A stretch of DNA of 64,000 nt, taken from positions 18,762 through 82,761 of the forward strand of contig NZ_JYNX01000066.1 in the NCBI RefSeq assembly GCF_001044255.1. The letters are read 5' to 3'. Shown here piece after piece: positions 25,583 through 36,664 of this stretch. Each line of letters opens with the position of its first letter. The first letter of the stretch is position 1. A program made the position numbers and the translations under genes. The notes beneath the pieces are model-generated. The model searched no databases, was not told the DNA's origin, and saw only the letters and a program-made list of their open reading frames with translations. This stretch comes from Mycolicibacterium chubuense. GTDB taxonomy: Bacteria > Actinomycetota > Actinomycetes > Mycobacteriales > Mycobacteriaceae.

Positions 25583-25600
25583 ATTCACCTGTCGTTCACT
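25583..25600 (+). promoter_or_regulatory. PHO-box-like direct repeat upstream of phoU
   Basis: ATTCACC (25583) and GTTCACT (25594), 11 bp apart, matching the direct-repeat GTTCACC units of actinobacterial PhoP/RegX3-type boxes. The -10-like TAGGCT of phoU is at 25634-25639. The 17-mer TTCACCTGTCGTTCACT differs in one base from the pstS site. Confidence 0.65.
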
Positions 25601-25646
25601 GTGCGCTTCGTGACGATCACGGTGGTCAGCCCGTAGGCTTTTGACC

Positions 25647-26315
25647 ATGCGAACCGCGTACCACGAGCAGCTCGAGGCCCTGACCACCCAGCTCGGCGAG
25701 ATGTGCGGGCTGGCGGGCGTGGCCATGGAGCGCGCCACGCAGGCCCTGCTGCAGGCCGACCTCGCGCTGGCCGAACAGGTCATCACCGACCACGAACAGA
25801 TCGTCGCGATGAGTGTGCGCGCCGAGGAGAGTGCGTTCGTGCTGCTGGCGCTGCAGGCTCCGGTCGCCGGCGATCTGCGGGCGATCGTCAGCTCGATCCA
25901 GATCGTCGCCGATGTCGACCGGATGGGCGCGCTGGCGCTGCACGTCGCCAAGATCGCCCGTCGACGGCACCCGCAGCACGCCCTGCCCGAAGAGGTCAAC
26001 GGCTACTTCGCCGAGATGGGACGCGTCGCGGTCGAGCTCGGCCACAGCGCCCAGGAGGTGCTCCTCACCCGCGATCCGGAGAAGGCGGCCCGGATCCGTG
26101 AGGAAGACGACGCGATGGACGACCTGCACCGGCACCTGTTCACGGTCCTGATGGATCGGGAGTGGAAGTACGGAGTCGCCGCGGCGGTCGACGTGACCCT
26201 GCTGGGTCGCTTCTACGAGCGCTTCGCCGACCACGCCGTCGAGATCGCCCGCCGGGTCATCTTCCAGGTCACCGGGCACGCCCCCGAGGAAGAGGAGCTG
26301 CCCGCTCCGCGCTAG
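25647..26315 (+). CDS. phoU: Phosphate transport regulatory protein PhoU (PhoY2-like)
   Basis: 222-residue helical protein with two PhoU three-helix repeats ([24 protein letters not shown] and [25 protein letters not shown]), the metal-binding [18 protein letters not shown] and [16 protein letters not shown] motifs. It couples PstSCAB activity to the SenX3-RegX3 two-component system and, in mycobacteria, to persistence (PhoY2, Rv0821c). ATG 25647 is preferred to a TTG two codons upstream because TAGGCT lies seven bases before it. Convergent with pstB over a shared terminator. Confidence 0.92.
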   Translation: MRTAYHEQLEALTTQLGEMCGLAGVAMERATQALLQADLALAEQVITDHEQIVAMSVRAEESAFVLLALQAPVAGDLRAIVSSIQIVADVDRMGALALHVAKIARRRHPQHALPEEVNGYFAEMGRVAVELGHSAQEVLLTRDPEKAARIREEDDAMDDLHRHLFTVLMDREWKYGVAAAVDVTLLGRFYERFADHAVEIARRVIFQVTGHAPEEEELPAPR

Positions 26316-26334
26316 CGTCGCATCACCATCAAGA

Positions 26335-26367
26335 AAGCCCCCCGGGACATGTTCTCCGGGGGGGCTT
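26335..26367. terminator. Bidirectional hairpin terminator between phoU and pstB
   Basis: AAGCCCCCCGG pairs with CCGGGGGGGCTT (one bulged G) around a loop of ten bases. It lies 20 bp after each convergent gene and can serve both. Confidence 0.8.
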
Positions 26368-26388
26368 ACTTGTTGCGAGGATGGTTCG

Positions 26389-27165
26389 TCAGCCGAAACG
26401 GCCGGAGATGTAGTCCTCGGTGGCCTTCTGCGTCGGGTTCGAGAAGATCTTCTCGGTGTCGTCGATCTCGATCAGCCGCCCGGGCTTGCCGGTGGCCTCG
26501 AGATTGAAGAACGCGGTCTGATCGCTCACCCGCGCCGCCTGCTGCATGTTGTGCGTGACGATCACGATCGTGAAGTCCTGCTTGAGCTCGGCGATCAGGT
26601 CCTCGATGGCCAGTGTGGAGATCGGATCCAGCGCCGAACAGGGCTCGTCCATCAACAGCACGTCGGGCTGCACGGCGATCGCGCGGGCGATGCACAGCCG
26701 CTGCTGCTGACCGCCTGACAGTCCACCGCCGGGCTTGTCGAGCCGGTCCTTGACCTCGGTCCACAGATTCGCGCCGCGCAGCGACCGCTCGGCGACCTCG
26801 TCGAGGGTCTTCTTGTTGCGCACGCCCTGCAACTTCAGACCGGCGACGACGTTGTCGCGAATCGACATGGTGGGGAACGGGTTCGGACGCTGGAACACCA
26901 TGCCGATGGTCTTGCGCACACCCACCGGGTCCACGCCGGCACCGTAGATGTCGTCGCCGTCGAGCAGCACGGAACCCTTGACGTAGGCGCCGGGGATGAC
27001 CTCGTGCATCCGGTTCAGCGTGCGCAGCACCGTCGACTTGCCGCAGCCGGACGGGCCGATGAACGCGGTGACGCTGCGCGGCGGCACCGCCATCGACACG
27101 TCGGCGACGGCGTGGAACGCGCCGTAGTAGATGTTGACGTCTTTGAGATCGAGACGCTTGGCCAC
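26389..27165 (-). CDS. pstB: Phosphate ABC transporter ATP-binding protein PstB (PhoT)
   Basis: 258-residue ATPase energising phosphate import. Walker [10 protein letters not shown] (37-45), Q-loop VFQRPNPFP, signature LSGGQQQR, Walker [14 protein letters not shown], switch His in VTHNMQQA. Last gene of pstSCAB, 9 bp after pstA. Corresponds to Rv0820 (phoT). Confidence 0.95.
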   Translation of the reverse strand: MAKRLDLKDVNIYYGAFHAVADVSMAVPPRSVTAFIGPSGCGKSTVLRTLNRMHEVIPGAYVKGSVLLDGDDIYGAGVDPVGVRKTIGMVFQRPNPFPTMSIRDNVVAGLKLQGVRNKKTLDEVAERSLRGANLWTEVKDRLDKPGGGLSGGQQQRLCIARAIAVQPDVLLMDEPCSALDPISTLAIEDLIAELKQDFTIVIVTHNMQQAARVSDQTAFFNLEATGKPGRLIEIDDTEKIFSNPTQKATEDYISGRFG

Positions 27166-27174
27166 GGGTATCTC

Positions 27175-28092
27175 CTAAACCTTTTTGGGCGCAAAGAATT
27201 TGGCGATGAAGCGGGCGCCGACGTTGAGCAGCGCGATCACGATGATCAGCGTCAGCGCAGCACCCCACATGCGGTCGGTGGGGATCGGGTTGGCGCCGGC
27301 CCCGGCGGAGGTCTGGTCGTACATCATGCCGGGCAGCGATCCCATGAAACCGCTGAACATGTCGAAGTTGATGGCCTGCGAATAGCCGACCAGGATCAGC
27401 AGCGGCGCCGTCTCGCCCATCACGCGGGCCAGCGACAGCAGGATGCCGGTGACGATGCCCGACAGCGCGGTGGGGATCACGATGGCGGCGATGGTCTTCC
27501 ACTTCGGGACGCCGAGGGCGTAACTGGCCTCCCGCAGATCCATCGGCACGATCGCCAGCATCTCCTCGGTGGACCGCACGATGACCGGAATCATCAACAG
27601 CACCAAGGCAAGTGACACGGCGAAGCCGGACCGCTCGAAGCCCAGCGTCGCGACCCACAGCGCGTAGATGAACAGCGCCGCGACGATCGACGGCACACCG
27701 GTGAGGATGTCCACCATGAACGTCGTGACCTTGCCCAGGCGTGTCCCGCCGCCGTACTCGACCAGATAGATGCCGACGAACACGCCGATCGGGATGGAGA
27801 TCACCGCGCACACCGCGGCCTGCAGCAGGCTGCCGACTATCGCGTGGTAGGCGCCGCCACCAGCAGCGAACGCGGTCATGCCCGCCTGGGAATTCATCCA
27901 CCAGGTGCTCGACGTGATGGCGCCGAATCCCTTGGCCACCACGGTGTAGAGCACCCACAGCAGCGGGACCAGCGCGATCGCCACCGACAGCGTCACCAGA
28001 ACCGTGGCGACGTTGTTGGCCACCTTGCGGCGCAGGCTCACACCCTGGAATGTCGGCGCCTTGACGGGTTGATCCAGTGTCGCGGAGGTCAT
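27175..28092 (-). CDS. pstA: Phosphate ABC transporter permease PstA
   Basis: 305-residue membrane permease with six helices; the conserved EAA-loop region reads [29 protein letters not shown], followed by [11 protein letters not shown] typical of PstA. N-terminal cytoplasmic tail [15 protein letters not shown]. Its ATG overlaps the pstC stop by 4 nt, so the two permease subunits are translationally coupled. Confidence 0.94.
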   Translation of the reverse strand: MTSATLDQPVKAPTFQGVSLRRKVANNVATVLVTLSVAIALVPLLWVLYTVVAKGFGAITSSTWWMNSQAGMTAFAAGGGAYHAIVGSLLQAAVCAVISIPIGVFVGIYLVEYGGGTRLGKVTTFMVDILTGVPSIVAALFIYALWVATLGFERSGFAVSLALVLLMIPVIVRSTEEMLAIVPMDLREASYALGVPKWKTIAAIVIPTALSGIVTGILLSLARVMGETAPLLILVGYSQAINFDMFSGFMGSLPGMMYDQTSAGAGANPIPTDRMWGAALTLIIVIALLNVGARFIAKFFAPKKV

Positions 28093-29165
28093 GATGCAGA
28101 CCGGTCCTTTCCGGAAACCGCGGCCCGGGCCAACGAGTTCACCACGAAGGTCAGGATGAACAGCACCAGGCCGGCCGCGATGTAGGCGCCCGCCTTGTAC
28201 TGGTCGTTGAATTCCGAAGCAGCGGAGGCGATCTTGCTGGCGAACGTGTAGCCGGCGTCGAACAGCGACCAGCCGAACGCCTGCTGGGTGCCGCGAAGGA
28301 TGATCAGTAGTGCGATGGTCTCGCCCAGCGCGCGTCCGAGCCCGAGCATCGCGCCGCTGATGTAACCCGACATGCCGAACGGCAGGACCGTGGTCCGCAC
28401 GACTTCCCAGCGGGTGGCGCCCAGCGCCAGCGCGGCCTCGATCTGTCCGCGCGGCGTCTGCACGAACACCTCACGGGTGACCGCGGTGATGATCGGCAGG
28501 ATCATCACCGCGAGCACGATGCCCGCGGTGAAGATCGTGCCGCCGCCGGCGACCGAGGCGTTGCCGGTCGAGAACAGGAACAACCACCCGCCCAGCGTCT
28601 CGTTGAGCCACAGCGCCAGCGGCCTGATCACCGGAGCCAGGACGTAGAGACCCCAGACGCCGTAGATGATCGACGGCACCGCCGCCAGCAGATCCACCAT
28701 GTACGACAGCGGACCCACCACGCGATTGGGCGCGTAGTTGGTGAGGTAGATCGCGATGCCCAGAGCGATCGGCATTGCCAGCAGCAACGCGAACACCGAC
28801 ACGAACACCGTCACCTGCAGCAGGTCCAGGATGCCGAACTGCATCGCCGAGGTGTCGGTGGTGATCCAGTTACCGCTGTAGAGGAAGAAGTTCTGCTCGT
28901 TGCGCGCCAGCGCGGGAATGGCGCGCCACAACAGGAAGAACCCGATCGCCGCGATGATGACGACGATCAGTACGCCCGACCCCTCGGCCAGCCCGCGGAA
29001 GATGCGATCACCGAGGCGCACGGTGCCGTACCTCGACGGGTCGGTCGAAAGCGGTGTCGGCTCGGGGTGCGGTGCGGCCAGTGCCTCACCTGACCCCGAT
29101 TGCGCGGGATTCGGGATAGTCACAGAAGTTCCGTCAGAGCCCTTCTCGATACCGTTGAATGTCAT
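28089..29165 (-). CDS. pstC: Phosphate ABC transporter permease PstC
   Basis: 358-residue permease. A cytoplasmic N-terminal stretch of about 65 residues precedes the helices; [29 protein letters not shown] is the coupling loop and [13 protein letters not shown] the PstC signature. Overlaps pstA (ATGA) and follows pstS after 57 bp, all one operon. Confidence 0.94.
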   Translation of the reverse strand: MTFNGIEKGSDGTSVTIPNPAQSGSGEALAAPHPEPTPLSTDPSRYGTVRLGDRIFRGLAEGSGVLIVVIIAAIGFFLLWRAIPALARNEQNFFLYSGNWITTDTSAMQFGILDLLQVTVFVSVFALLLAMPIALGIAIYLTNYAPNRVVGPLSYMVDLLAAVPSIIYGVWGLYVLAPVIRPLALWLNETLGGWLFLFSTGNASVAGGGTIFTAGIVLAVMILPIITAVTREVFVQTPRGQIEAALALGATRWEVVRTTVLPFGMSGYISGAMLGLGRALGETIALLIILRGTQQAFGWSLFDAGYTFASKIASAASEFNDQYKAGAYIAAGLVLFILTFVVNSLARAAVSGKDRSAS

Positions 29166-29222
29166 GGCTGTCAGGCACCCATCCTCGCTGTGAATTCGCT
29201 GCCGCGCCAGCGAACTAGGTAG

Positions 29223-30359
29223 TTACTTGATCGCCTGGATGGACGTCAGCAGGCGCTCCTTGAACTTCTCGGGCAGCGGCACGTAGCCGGCGCTCGACAG
29301 CCCGCCCTGCCCGTCATTGGCCGACACGGTCAGGAACGACTTGACCGCCGCCGAGGTGTCGGGGTCGTAGCCGGCGGAGCAGACGATCTCGTACGTCGCG
29401 AGCACCAGCGGGTAGGCGCCGGCCTCCTTGGTTCCGTAGATCGAGTTGAGGTCGAGCACCAGGTCATTGCCGTCGGCGGCGAACTTCGCCTCGTCGATCG
29501 CCTTGCCGGCGCTGTCGTCGGTCAACTCGACCGCGCCCGCGCCGGTGTCGATCTGCGCGAACGGCAGACCGGCCTGCTGGGCGAAGCCCTTCTCCACGTA
29601 GCCGATCGAGCCCGGGGTGGCCTGCACGGCTTGCGTGACGCCCGCCGACTTCTGGGCGCCTTCACCCGCGCCGCCCTGGAACTCGCTGCCGGTGTCCTTG
29701 GTCCACGCCTCCGGCGCGGCGGTCTTCAGGTACTTCTGGAAGTTGTCGGTGGTGCCCGACGAGTCCGACCGGAAGATCGGGGTGATCGCGGTGTCGGGCA
29801 GCGTGGCGCCGCTGTTCAGCGCGGCGATCGCCGGGTCGTTCCACTTGGTGATCTGACCTTGGAAGATCTTGGCGAGCGTGTCCGCGTTGAGCACCAGCTT
29901 GTCGACGCCCTCGAGGTTGTAGGCCATCGCGATGGGGCCGAAGACCAGCGGCAGGTGCCAGGCCGGGTTGTCGCCGCAGCGCTTGGCGGCGTCGGCGATC
30001 TGCGCATCCTTGAGCGCGGAGTCCGAGCCGGCGAAGTCGACGTTCTTGGCGATGAACTGCTCGCGGCCGGCGCCCGATCCGGTCGGGTTGTAGGACAGGT
30101 TCTTGCCCTGGCACTTCTGGCCCCAGACCTGGTTGAACAGGGCGATGGCGTTCTGCTGGGCGGTCGAGCCCTCGGCGGTGAGCGAGTTCTTGCCGCCGCA
30201 GTCGGCGGCCGCCGCGGAGCTGCTGCCCGACGCCGCGGAGCTGCTGCTGCCGCCCGACGCCGAGTTGTTGTCGCTTCCACAGCCGGCGAGGGTCACCGCG
30301 GCGATCGCCGCGACAGAGACCGTCGTGCCGAACGTCTTGCCGATGCTCTTGAGCTTCAC
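29223..30359 (-). CDS. pstS: Phosphate-binding lipoprotein PstS
   Basis: 378-residue surface lipoprotein: signal VKLKSIGKTFGTTVSVAAIAA, lipobox VTLAGC with Cys27, Ser/Ala linker, then the phosphate-binding fold (SLTAEGSTAQQNAIALF, FAGSDSALK, IFRSDSSGTTDNFQKYL, with the SGT loop). GTG 30359 is chosen because it gives a normal lipoprotein signal; two more in-frame starts exist upstream. First gene of pstSCAB, with a PHO-box-like repeat about 100 bp upstream. Confidence 0.93.
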   Translation of the reverse strand: MKLKSIGKTFGTTVSVAAIAAVTLAGCGSDNNSASGGSSSSAASGSSSAAAADCGGKNSLTAEGSTAQQNAIALFNQVWGQKCQGKNLSYNPTGSGAGREQFIAKNVDFAGSDSALKDAQIADAAKRCGDNPAWHLPLVFGPIAMAYNLEGVDKLVLNADTLAKIFQGQITKWNDPAIAALNSGATLPDTAITPIFRSDSSGTTDNFQKYLKTAAPEAWTKDTGSEFQGGAGEGAQKSAGVTQAVQATPGSIGYVEKGFAQQAGLPFAQIDTGAGAVELTDDSAGKAIDEAKFAADGNDLVLDLNSIYGTKEAGAYPLVLATYEIVCSAGYDPDTSAAVKSFLTVSANDGQGGLSSAGYVPLPEKFKERLLTSIQAIK

Positions 30360-30485
30360 TGATCCCACTTTCGTCTGTCCCGAATGTCGGGCCTGAGCGG
30401 CTCCGAACTCACACGGCAACGTATGCGGCCGTGGTAGACGGACTGGGGATGGTGAGTGAACGAGAGGTGAACAGGTTCAGCGATC
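30360..30485 (-). promoter_or_regulatory. pstS promoter with PHO-box-like repeat
   Basis: On the minus strand GTTCACC (30472-30466) and GTTCACT (30461-30455) form a direct repeat of 11-bp period, and TGAACAGGTTCA (30468-30479) is an overlapping inverted repeat. A -10-like TACGTT is at 30423-30418, 31 bp downstream of the box; the phoU gap is 33 bp. No reading frame is credible here. Confidence 0.65.
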
Positions 30486-32234
<1,749 letters not shown>

Positions 32235-32379
32235 CTACATCGTTGTCTCGCGGTGACTTCCCAGATTCATGCCCGACACGTGGCCGTTACCCGACCGATG
32301 GTTTCCTCACGATACCGTGCCACCTGCCGTTAAGCCGCGCCGAACGGGCCACTCGGGCGGCGTGGGCAACAATGTCCGG

Positions 32380-33174
32380 GTGCGCAAGCTCGTCCTCGGT
32401 GCGGTCGCGACCACGGTCGTGGTGATTCTCGGTGCTGTCGGCGCCGACTTCGGGGCCGCGATCTATGCCGAGTATCGCCTGGCCAGAAGCGTGCGCAGCG
32501 CCGCGAACCTGAACTGGGACCCGTCGGTCGCCATCCTGGGCTTTCCGTTCATCGCCCAGGCGGTGGACCGGCACTACGACGAGGTCGAGATCAAGGCCAG
32601 TGGTGTTGATCACGCCGTGGTCGGCAAGGCGTCGCTGGAGGCGACGCTGCATTCGGTGGACCTGGGCGACTCCTGGCTGGTCGCGCCCGACGCGGTGCTC
32701 CCGGTGGGCAAGGTGGAGAGCCGCATCATCATCGATTCCACCCACGTGGGCCGTTTCATGGGCATCCCCGACCTGCTCGTCGAGGCCCCCACCCGGGAGA
32801 CCAACGACTCGACGGGCGGCACCACCGAGTCCGGCATCTCGAGCAACCGGGGCGTCGTCTTCACCGGCACCCCGCGGCAGGCGGGCATCGACGAGCGCGT
32901 GAGCATCGCCGTCGATCTGTCGGTCGTCGGGCCGGCCCGCACCACCTTGAAGATGACGGCGACCGGGGTGCTGACCGGTCCCGGGACGGCGGACGAGGAC
33001 GTTCCCGCCGACAAGCTGCCCGCCGTGCTCGCGGCGTTCTCCACCGAACTGCCCGGCCAGAAACTGCCGTTCGGCATCGCCCCGACGAGCGAGGGTGCGC
33101 GCGGATCCGACGTGATCATCGAGGGCATCGCCGAGGGAGTAACCGTCGACCTCGACGAGTTCAGACTGTCATGA
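32380..33174 (+). CDS. DUF2993 family exported/membrane protein
   Basis: About 264 residues; counterpart of Rv0817c. N-terminal membrane anchor or signal VRKLVLGAVATTVVVILGAVGADFGAAIYAEYRLA, followed by a beta-rich DUF2993 domain (FPFIAQAVDRHYDEVEIKA). Start uncertain: GTG 32380 is chosen; GTG 32362 and ATG 32269 are in frame, but the latter overlaps the promoter divergent from glnR. Its stop overlaps the thioredoxin start (ATGA). Function unknown, envelope-associated. Confidence 0.75.
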   Translation: MRKLVLGAVATTVVVILGAVGADFGAAIYAEYRLARSVRSAANLNWDPSVAILGFPFIAQAVDRHYDEVEIKASGVDHAVVGKASLEATLHSVDLGDSWLVAPDAVLPVGKVESRIIIDSTHVGRFMGIPDLLVEAPTRETNDSTGGTTESGISSNRGVVFTGTPRQAGIDERVSIAVDLSVVGPARTTLKMTATGVLTGPGTADEDVPADKLPAVLAAFSTELPGQKLPFGIAPTSEGARGSDVIIEGIAEGVTVDLDEFRLS

Positions 33175-33593
33175 GCTCTTCGTGGATCGCCGTGATCGCC
33201 GTGCTGATCGCCGCCTTCGGCCTGGCCTATGTCATCGGCCGGATGCTGACGCTGCGCGCGGGCGTGCTGAAGGCGACCGAAGACGCCCCGGCCGTGGACA
33301 CCAGCGAGCTGGGCCTGTCCGGCACCGGGCCGACCGTCGTGCACTTCAGCGCGGTGTGGTGCGGACCGTGCGCGGGCGTGCGCCGGGTGGTCGATCAGGT
33401 GTGCGCCGACCTTCCGGCCGTCGCGCACGTGGAGATCGACATGGACGCGAACCCGGATGCGGCGCGGCGGCTTTCGGTGCTCTCGCTGCCGACGACGTTC
33501 ATCTTCGACGCCGACGGCCGCCAGCGGTACCGGACGTCGGGGGTACCCACTGCCGCTGACCTGCGGTCGGCCCTGCAGCCGCTGTTGGCTTGA
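33171..33593 (+). CDS. Membrane-anchored thioredoxin-like protein
   Basis: 140 residues, counterpart of Rv0816c (annotated thiX). N-terminal membrane helix WIAVIAVLIAAFGLAYVIG, then a thioredoxin fold with redox motif WCGPC and the cis-proline loop SLPTTFIFDADG. Overlaps the DUF2993 gene by 4 nt. Ends 29 bp before the polycysteine leader; its place beside mshD and cysA fits thiol homeostasis. Confidence 0.88.
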   Translation: MSSSWIAVIAVLIAAFGLAYVIGRMLTLRAGVLKATEDAPAVDTSELGLSGTGPTVVHFSAVWCGPCAGVRRVVDQVCADLPAVAHVEIDMDANPDAARRLSVLSLPTTFIFDADGRQRYRTSGVPTAADLRSALQPLLA

Positions 33594-33609
33594 TCACCCC
33601 GTCATTGGG

Positions 33610-33712
33610 TAAGCTGTCGACCGTGTCAGCCCGCGTCGAGCTCGTGCTCACCAAGCGCCGCGCAGTCGATCTGTGCCGCGTTGCGGGTTGTTGCTGTTGT
33701 TGTAGCTGCTGA
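33610..33712 (+). CDS. Leaderless polycysteine leader peptide (probable cysteine attenuator)
   Basis: A 29-codon frame, GTG 33623 to TGA 33710-33712, ends AGCCCCCSC: five consecutive Cys codons, Ser, Cys, stop. TAAGCT (33610-33615) lies seven bases before the GTG, so the mRNA should begin at the start codon. Polycysteine leaderless small ORFs in front of sulfur genes are described in mycobacteria as cysteine-responsive attenuators: ribosomes stalling at the Cys run change expression of the operon behind. Here the operon is DUF4395-cysA-sseC, 87 bp downstream. The coordinates include the -10 box; the coding part is 33623-33712. Confidence 0.85.
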
Positions 33713-33799
33713 GTAGCCGCGCTTTCATCCTGCGCCGCACTCTGCGAGCGGCCGTTTCGACGTGCCGCGTCAGCCATCCCAGACAACAGGAGCACAGCC

Positions 33800-34264
33800 A
33801 TGTCGAGCACCACACAGACCACCACACCCGCACAGGTCGACGTGCGCGGTCCGCGGTTCGTCGCCTGGGTGACCACCGCGGTTCTCGTGGTCACGCTGCT
33901 GGTGTCGGCGTCGAGCCCGGCGACCGCGGCGGTGCTGCTGGGCGTCCAGGCGGTGGTGTTCGCGCTCGGCGCCGCGCTGGGTCCCCGGCGCCACCCCTAC
34001 GGTCTGGTGTTCGCCTCGCTGGTGGCGCCCCGGCTCGGTCCGGTCACCGAACGTGAGCCGGTTCCGCCGCTGAAGTTCGCCCAGCTCGTCGGCTTCGTCT
34101 TCGCCGTGCTCGGCGTCGTCGGCTTCGCCGCCGGTTCCCTTGTTCTGGGTCTTGTCGCCACCGGTTTCGCGCTGGTCGCGGCGTTCCTCAACGCAGCTTT
34201 CGGGATCTGCCTGGGCTGCCGGCTCTACCCCCTGTTCCTCCGCCTGAACCCGTCTCACTCGTAA
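33800..34264 (+). CDS. DUF4395 membrane protein
   Basis: 154 residues with four hydrophobic segments (TTAVLVVTLLVSASS, ATAAVLLGVQAVVFALGAALG, FAQLVGFVFAVLGVVGFAAGSLVLGLVATGFALVAAF as adjoining parts) and the conserved C-terminal AAFGICLGCRLYPLF with two Cys. ATG 33800 has a GGAG ribosome site. DUF4395 proteins are regularly next to rhodaneses and may handle sulfur species across the membrane; that is inference. First structural gene behind the polycysteine leader. Confidence 0.85.
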   Translation: MSSTTQTTTPAQVDVRGPRFVAWVTTAVLVVTLLVSASSPATAAVLLGVQAVVFALGAALGPRRHPYGLVFASLVAPRLGPVTEREPVPPLKFAQLVGFVFAVLGVVGFAAGSLVLGLVATGFALVAAFLNAAFGICLGCRLYPLFLRLNPSHS

Positions 34265-34281
34265 CCGAAAGGATCTCCTCC

Positions 34282-35115
34282 ATGGCACGCTCCGACGTCC
34301 TGGTCACAGCCGACTGGGCCGAGAGCAATCTCGACGCGCCGAACACCGTCTTCGTCGAGGTCGACGAAGACACCAGCGCGTACGACACCGGTCACATCCC
34401 CGGCGCGATCAAGCTGGACTGGAAGACCGACCTGCAGGACCAGGTCAAGCGCGACTTCGTCGACGCCGAGCAGTTCTCCAAGCTGCTCTCCGAGCGCGGC
34501 ATCGCCAACGACGACACGGTGATCCTCTACGGCGGCAACAACAACTGGTTCGCCGCGTACGCCTACTGGTACTTCAAGCTCTACGGCCACGAGGACGTCA
34601 AGCTCCTCGACGGCGGGCGCAAGAAGTGGGAGCTCGACTCGCGTCCCTTGTCCACCGACACGGTCACCCGCCCCGGGACCAGCTACACCGCCAAGGCGCC
34701 CGACAACAGCATCCGCGCCTTCCGCGACGAGGTGATCGCCGCGATCGGCACGAAGAACCTGGTCGACGTCCGCTCCCCCGACGAGTTCTCCGGCAAGATC
34801 CTCGCGCCGGCGCACCTGCCGCAGGAGCAGAGCCAGCGGCCGGGCCACGTGCCGGGCGCGATCAACGTCCCGTGGAGCAAGGCGGCCAACGAGGACGGCA
34901 CGTTCAAGTCCGACGAGGACCTGGCCAAGCTGTACGCCGACGCCGGCCTGGACGGCGAGAAGGAGACCATCGCCTACTGCCGCATCGGTGAGCGCTCGTC
35001 GCACACCTGGTTCGTGCTGCAGGAGCTGCTGGGACACAAGAACGTCAAGAACTACGACGGCAGTTGGACGGAATACGGCTCCCTGGTGGGCGCCCCGATC
35101 GAGTTGGGAAGTTGA
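34282..35115 (+). CDS. cysA: Thiosulfate sulfurtransferase (rhodanese) CysA2-type
   Basis: 277-residue tandem rhodanese transferring sulfane sulfur from thiosulfate to thiols or cyanide; counterpart of Rv0815c. First, inactive domain contains HIPGAIKLDWKTDLQD; the second has the active Cys233 in CRIGERSSHTWF. Strong AAAGGAT ribosome site. Starts 17 bp after DUF4395 and is followed by sseC with one base between. Confidence 0.93.
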   Translation: MARSDVLVTADWAESNLDAPNTVFVEVDEDTSAYDTGHIPGAIKLDWKTDLQDQVKRDFVDAEQFSKLLSERGIANDDTVILYGGNNNWFAAYAYWYFKLYGHEDVKLLDGGRKKWELDSRPLSTDTVTRPGTSYTAKAPDNSIRAFRDEVIAAIGTKNLVDVRSPDEFSGKILAPAHLPQEQSQRPGHVPGAINVPWSKAANEDGTFKSDEDLAKLYADAGLDGEKETIAYCRIGERSSHTWFVLQELLGHKNVKNYDGSWTEYGSLVGAPIELGS

Positions 35116-35116
35116 T

Positions 35117-35419
35117 ATGTGCTCTGCACCGAAGCAAGGACTGACGTTGCCCGCGAGCGTCGACCTGGAGAAGGAGACGGTGATCACCGGTCGCGTCGTC
35201 GACGGCTCCGGTCAGGCGGTCGGCGGTGCCTTCGTGCGCCTGCTGGACAGCTCCGACGAGTTCACCGCGGAGGTCGTCGCGTCGGCCACCGGTGACTTCC
35301 GGTTCTTTGCCGCACCGGGCACCTGGACGCTGCGTGCGCTGTCTCCGGCGGGCAACGGCGACGCCTCGGTGGCGCCGTCGGGCGCCGGCATCCACGAGGT
35401 CGACGTCAAGGTCGCGTGA
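35117..35419 (+). CDS. sseC: SseC family protein (DUF1416)
   Basis: 100-residue protein, counterpart of Rv0814c. Starts MCSAPKQGLTLP with a conserved Cys2, then a transthyretin-like beta domain (VITGRVVDGSGQAVGGAFVRLLD). Always found directly behind cysA in mycobacteria; assumed to work with the rhodanese in sulfur transfer, mechanism unknown. Separated from cysA by a single base. Confidence 0.9.
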   Translation: MCSAPKQGLTLPASVDLEKETVITGRVVDGSGQAVGGAFVRLLDSSDEFTAEVVASATGDFRFFAAPGTWTLRALSPAGNGDASVAPSGAGIHEVDVKVA

Positions 35420-35580
35420 CCGACTGCGCCGTCGCGCCCTCGGCTCGGCGCGGCGGCGCGCACCTTCCTCGGAGGGTTCGTTGATCTTGCTGTGAAAACG
35501 CTGCGGGATTAGCTGTTGTCGGCGACGATAGGGTCACCGTCCGCGCACCCGCGTGGGCCTTCACCTTCGAGGACCCGACC
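35420..35580. other. Intergenic region between sseC and DUF732 gene
   Basis: 161 bp. The first 45 bp are GC-rich with overlapping inverted repeats (for example GCGCCGTCGCGC-type stretches) that could end the cys operon; no single clean terminator. The rest should hold the promoter of the DUF732 gene. No gene seen. Confidence 0.4.
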
Positions 35581-35901
35581 ATGAAGATCACCATCGCTTT
35601 CGCCGCCGCTGCGGCGTTCGCCGCCGTCGGCTTGGTCAGTGCTCCCGCGGCCATGGCCGATCCGGAGGGCGATTTCCTGTCGGTGATCGGCAAGGGCGGC
35701 ATCACGTGGCCGTCGGAGAAGACCCAGCAGGTCATCGACACCGGCCGTGCGGTGTGCCAGGACTGGGATAACGGCGCCTCCTTCGAACAGGAGGTCTCGG
35801 ACCTGACCAGCGTCACCGACTGGTCGGATTACCAGGCCGGCTACTTCATCGGGGCCGCCACGGGCGCCTTCTGCCCGGAGTACGAGTACAAGGTCAGCTG
35901 A
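35581..35901 (+). CDS. DUF732 secreted protein
   Basis: 106 residues: Sec signal peptide ending PAAMA before DPEGDFLSVI, then the DUF732 fold with two Cys (AVCQDW and GAFCPEY) expected to form a disulfide. A large mycobacterial family of small secreted proteins without known function. GAGG ribosome site upstream of the ATG. Confidence 0.88.
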   Translation: MKITIAFAAAAAFAAVGLVSAPAAMADPEGDFLSVIGKGGITWPSEKTQQVIDTGRAVCQDWDNGASFEQEVSDLTSVTDWSDYQAGYFIGAATGAFCPEYEYKVS

Positions 35902-35939
35902 CGTCGGCGCCGCGATGAGCGGCGGTTAGACTGGCACCC

Positions 35940-36038
35940 GTGGTGCTGTTCTACGAACTCCTGCTCGTCGCGGCCGTCGTGGTCATCACGTGGTTCGCGC
36001 TGTACGCGCTGTACCGGCTGATCACCGACGAGTCGTGA
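35940..36038 (+). CDS. 32-residue single-pass membrane peptide
   Basis: Short frame [18 protein letters not shown]... ending LYRLITDES: one strong membrane helix with a charged C-terminus. TAGACT (35927-35932) lies seven bases before GTG 35940, so translation is probably leaderless; GTG 35943 is the only alternative. The last codon and stop overlap the GTG of the nitrobindin gene (GTGA), implying coupling. Possibly a membrane partner of nitrobindin; no function known. Confidence 0.7.
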   Translation: MVLFYELLLVAAVVVITWFALYALYRLITDES

Positions 36039-36664
36039 CCTCTGGCGACGACGCGGTCGCCGCAGCAGCCGAGCGTGCCCGGGAGACCGCGGCACGCAAC
36101 ATCCCGGCTTTCGGTGACCTGCCCCTGCCCGCCGATACCGCCAATCTGCGTGAGGGCGCGAACCTCGACGACCGTCTGCTCGCCCTGCTGCCGCTGGTCG
36201 GGGTGTGGCGGGGCGAAGGTGAGGGCCGCGGATCGCACGGCGACTACCGGTTCGGTCAGCAGATCGTGGTGTCCCACGACGGCGCGGACTACCTGAACTG
36301 GGAAGCCCGGTCCTGGCGGCTGACCGAGGACGGCGGCTACGACGGCCCCACTCTGCGCGAGACCGGGTTCTGGCGGTTCGTCAGCGATCCGAACGATCCC
36401 GGCGAGTCGCAGGCCATCGAGCTGCTGCTCGCCCATTCCGCCGGCTACATCGAACTGTTCTACGGCCGTCCGCTCAACCAGTCGTCGTGGGAGCTCGTCA
36501 CCGACGCGCTGGCCCGCAGCAAGTCAGGCATGCTCGTCGGGGGCGCCAAGAGGCTCTACGGCATCATCGAGGGCGGCGATCTGGCCTACGTCGAGGAACG
36601 GGTCGACGCCGACGGTGGTCTGGTTCCGCACCTGTCCGCCCGACTGTCCCGGTTCATCGGCTAG
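36035..36664 (+). CDS. Nitrobindin/THAP4-like heme-binding protein
   Basis: 209-residue beta-barrel protein of the FABP-like family, counterpart of Rv0813c. [11 protein letters not shown] is the GxWxGxG signature and the heme-ligand His lies near the C-terminus in [12 protein letters not shown]. Family members bind ferric heme and isomerise peroxynitrite to nitrate. GTG 36035 overlaps the stop of the 32-residue membrane peptide. Confidence 0.87.
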   Translation: MTSGDDAVAAAAERARETAARNIPAFGDLPLPADTANLREGANLDDRLLALLPLVGVWRGEGEGRGSHGDYRFGQQIVVSHDGADYLNWEARSWRLTEDGGYDGPTLRETGFWRFVSDPNDPGESQAIELLLAHSAGYIELFYGRPLNQSSWELVTDALARSKSGMLVGGAKRLYGIIEGGDLAYVEERVDADGGLVPHLSARLSRFIG

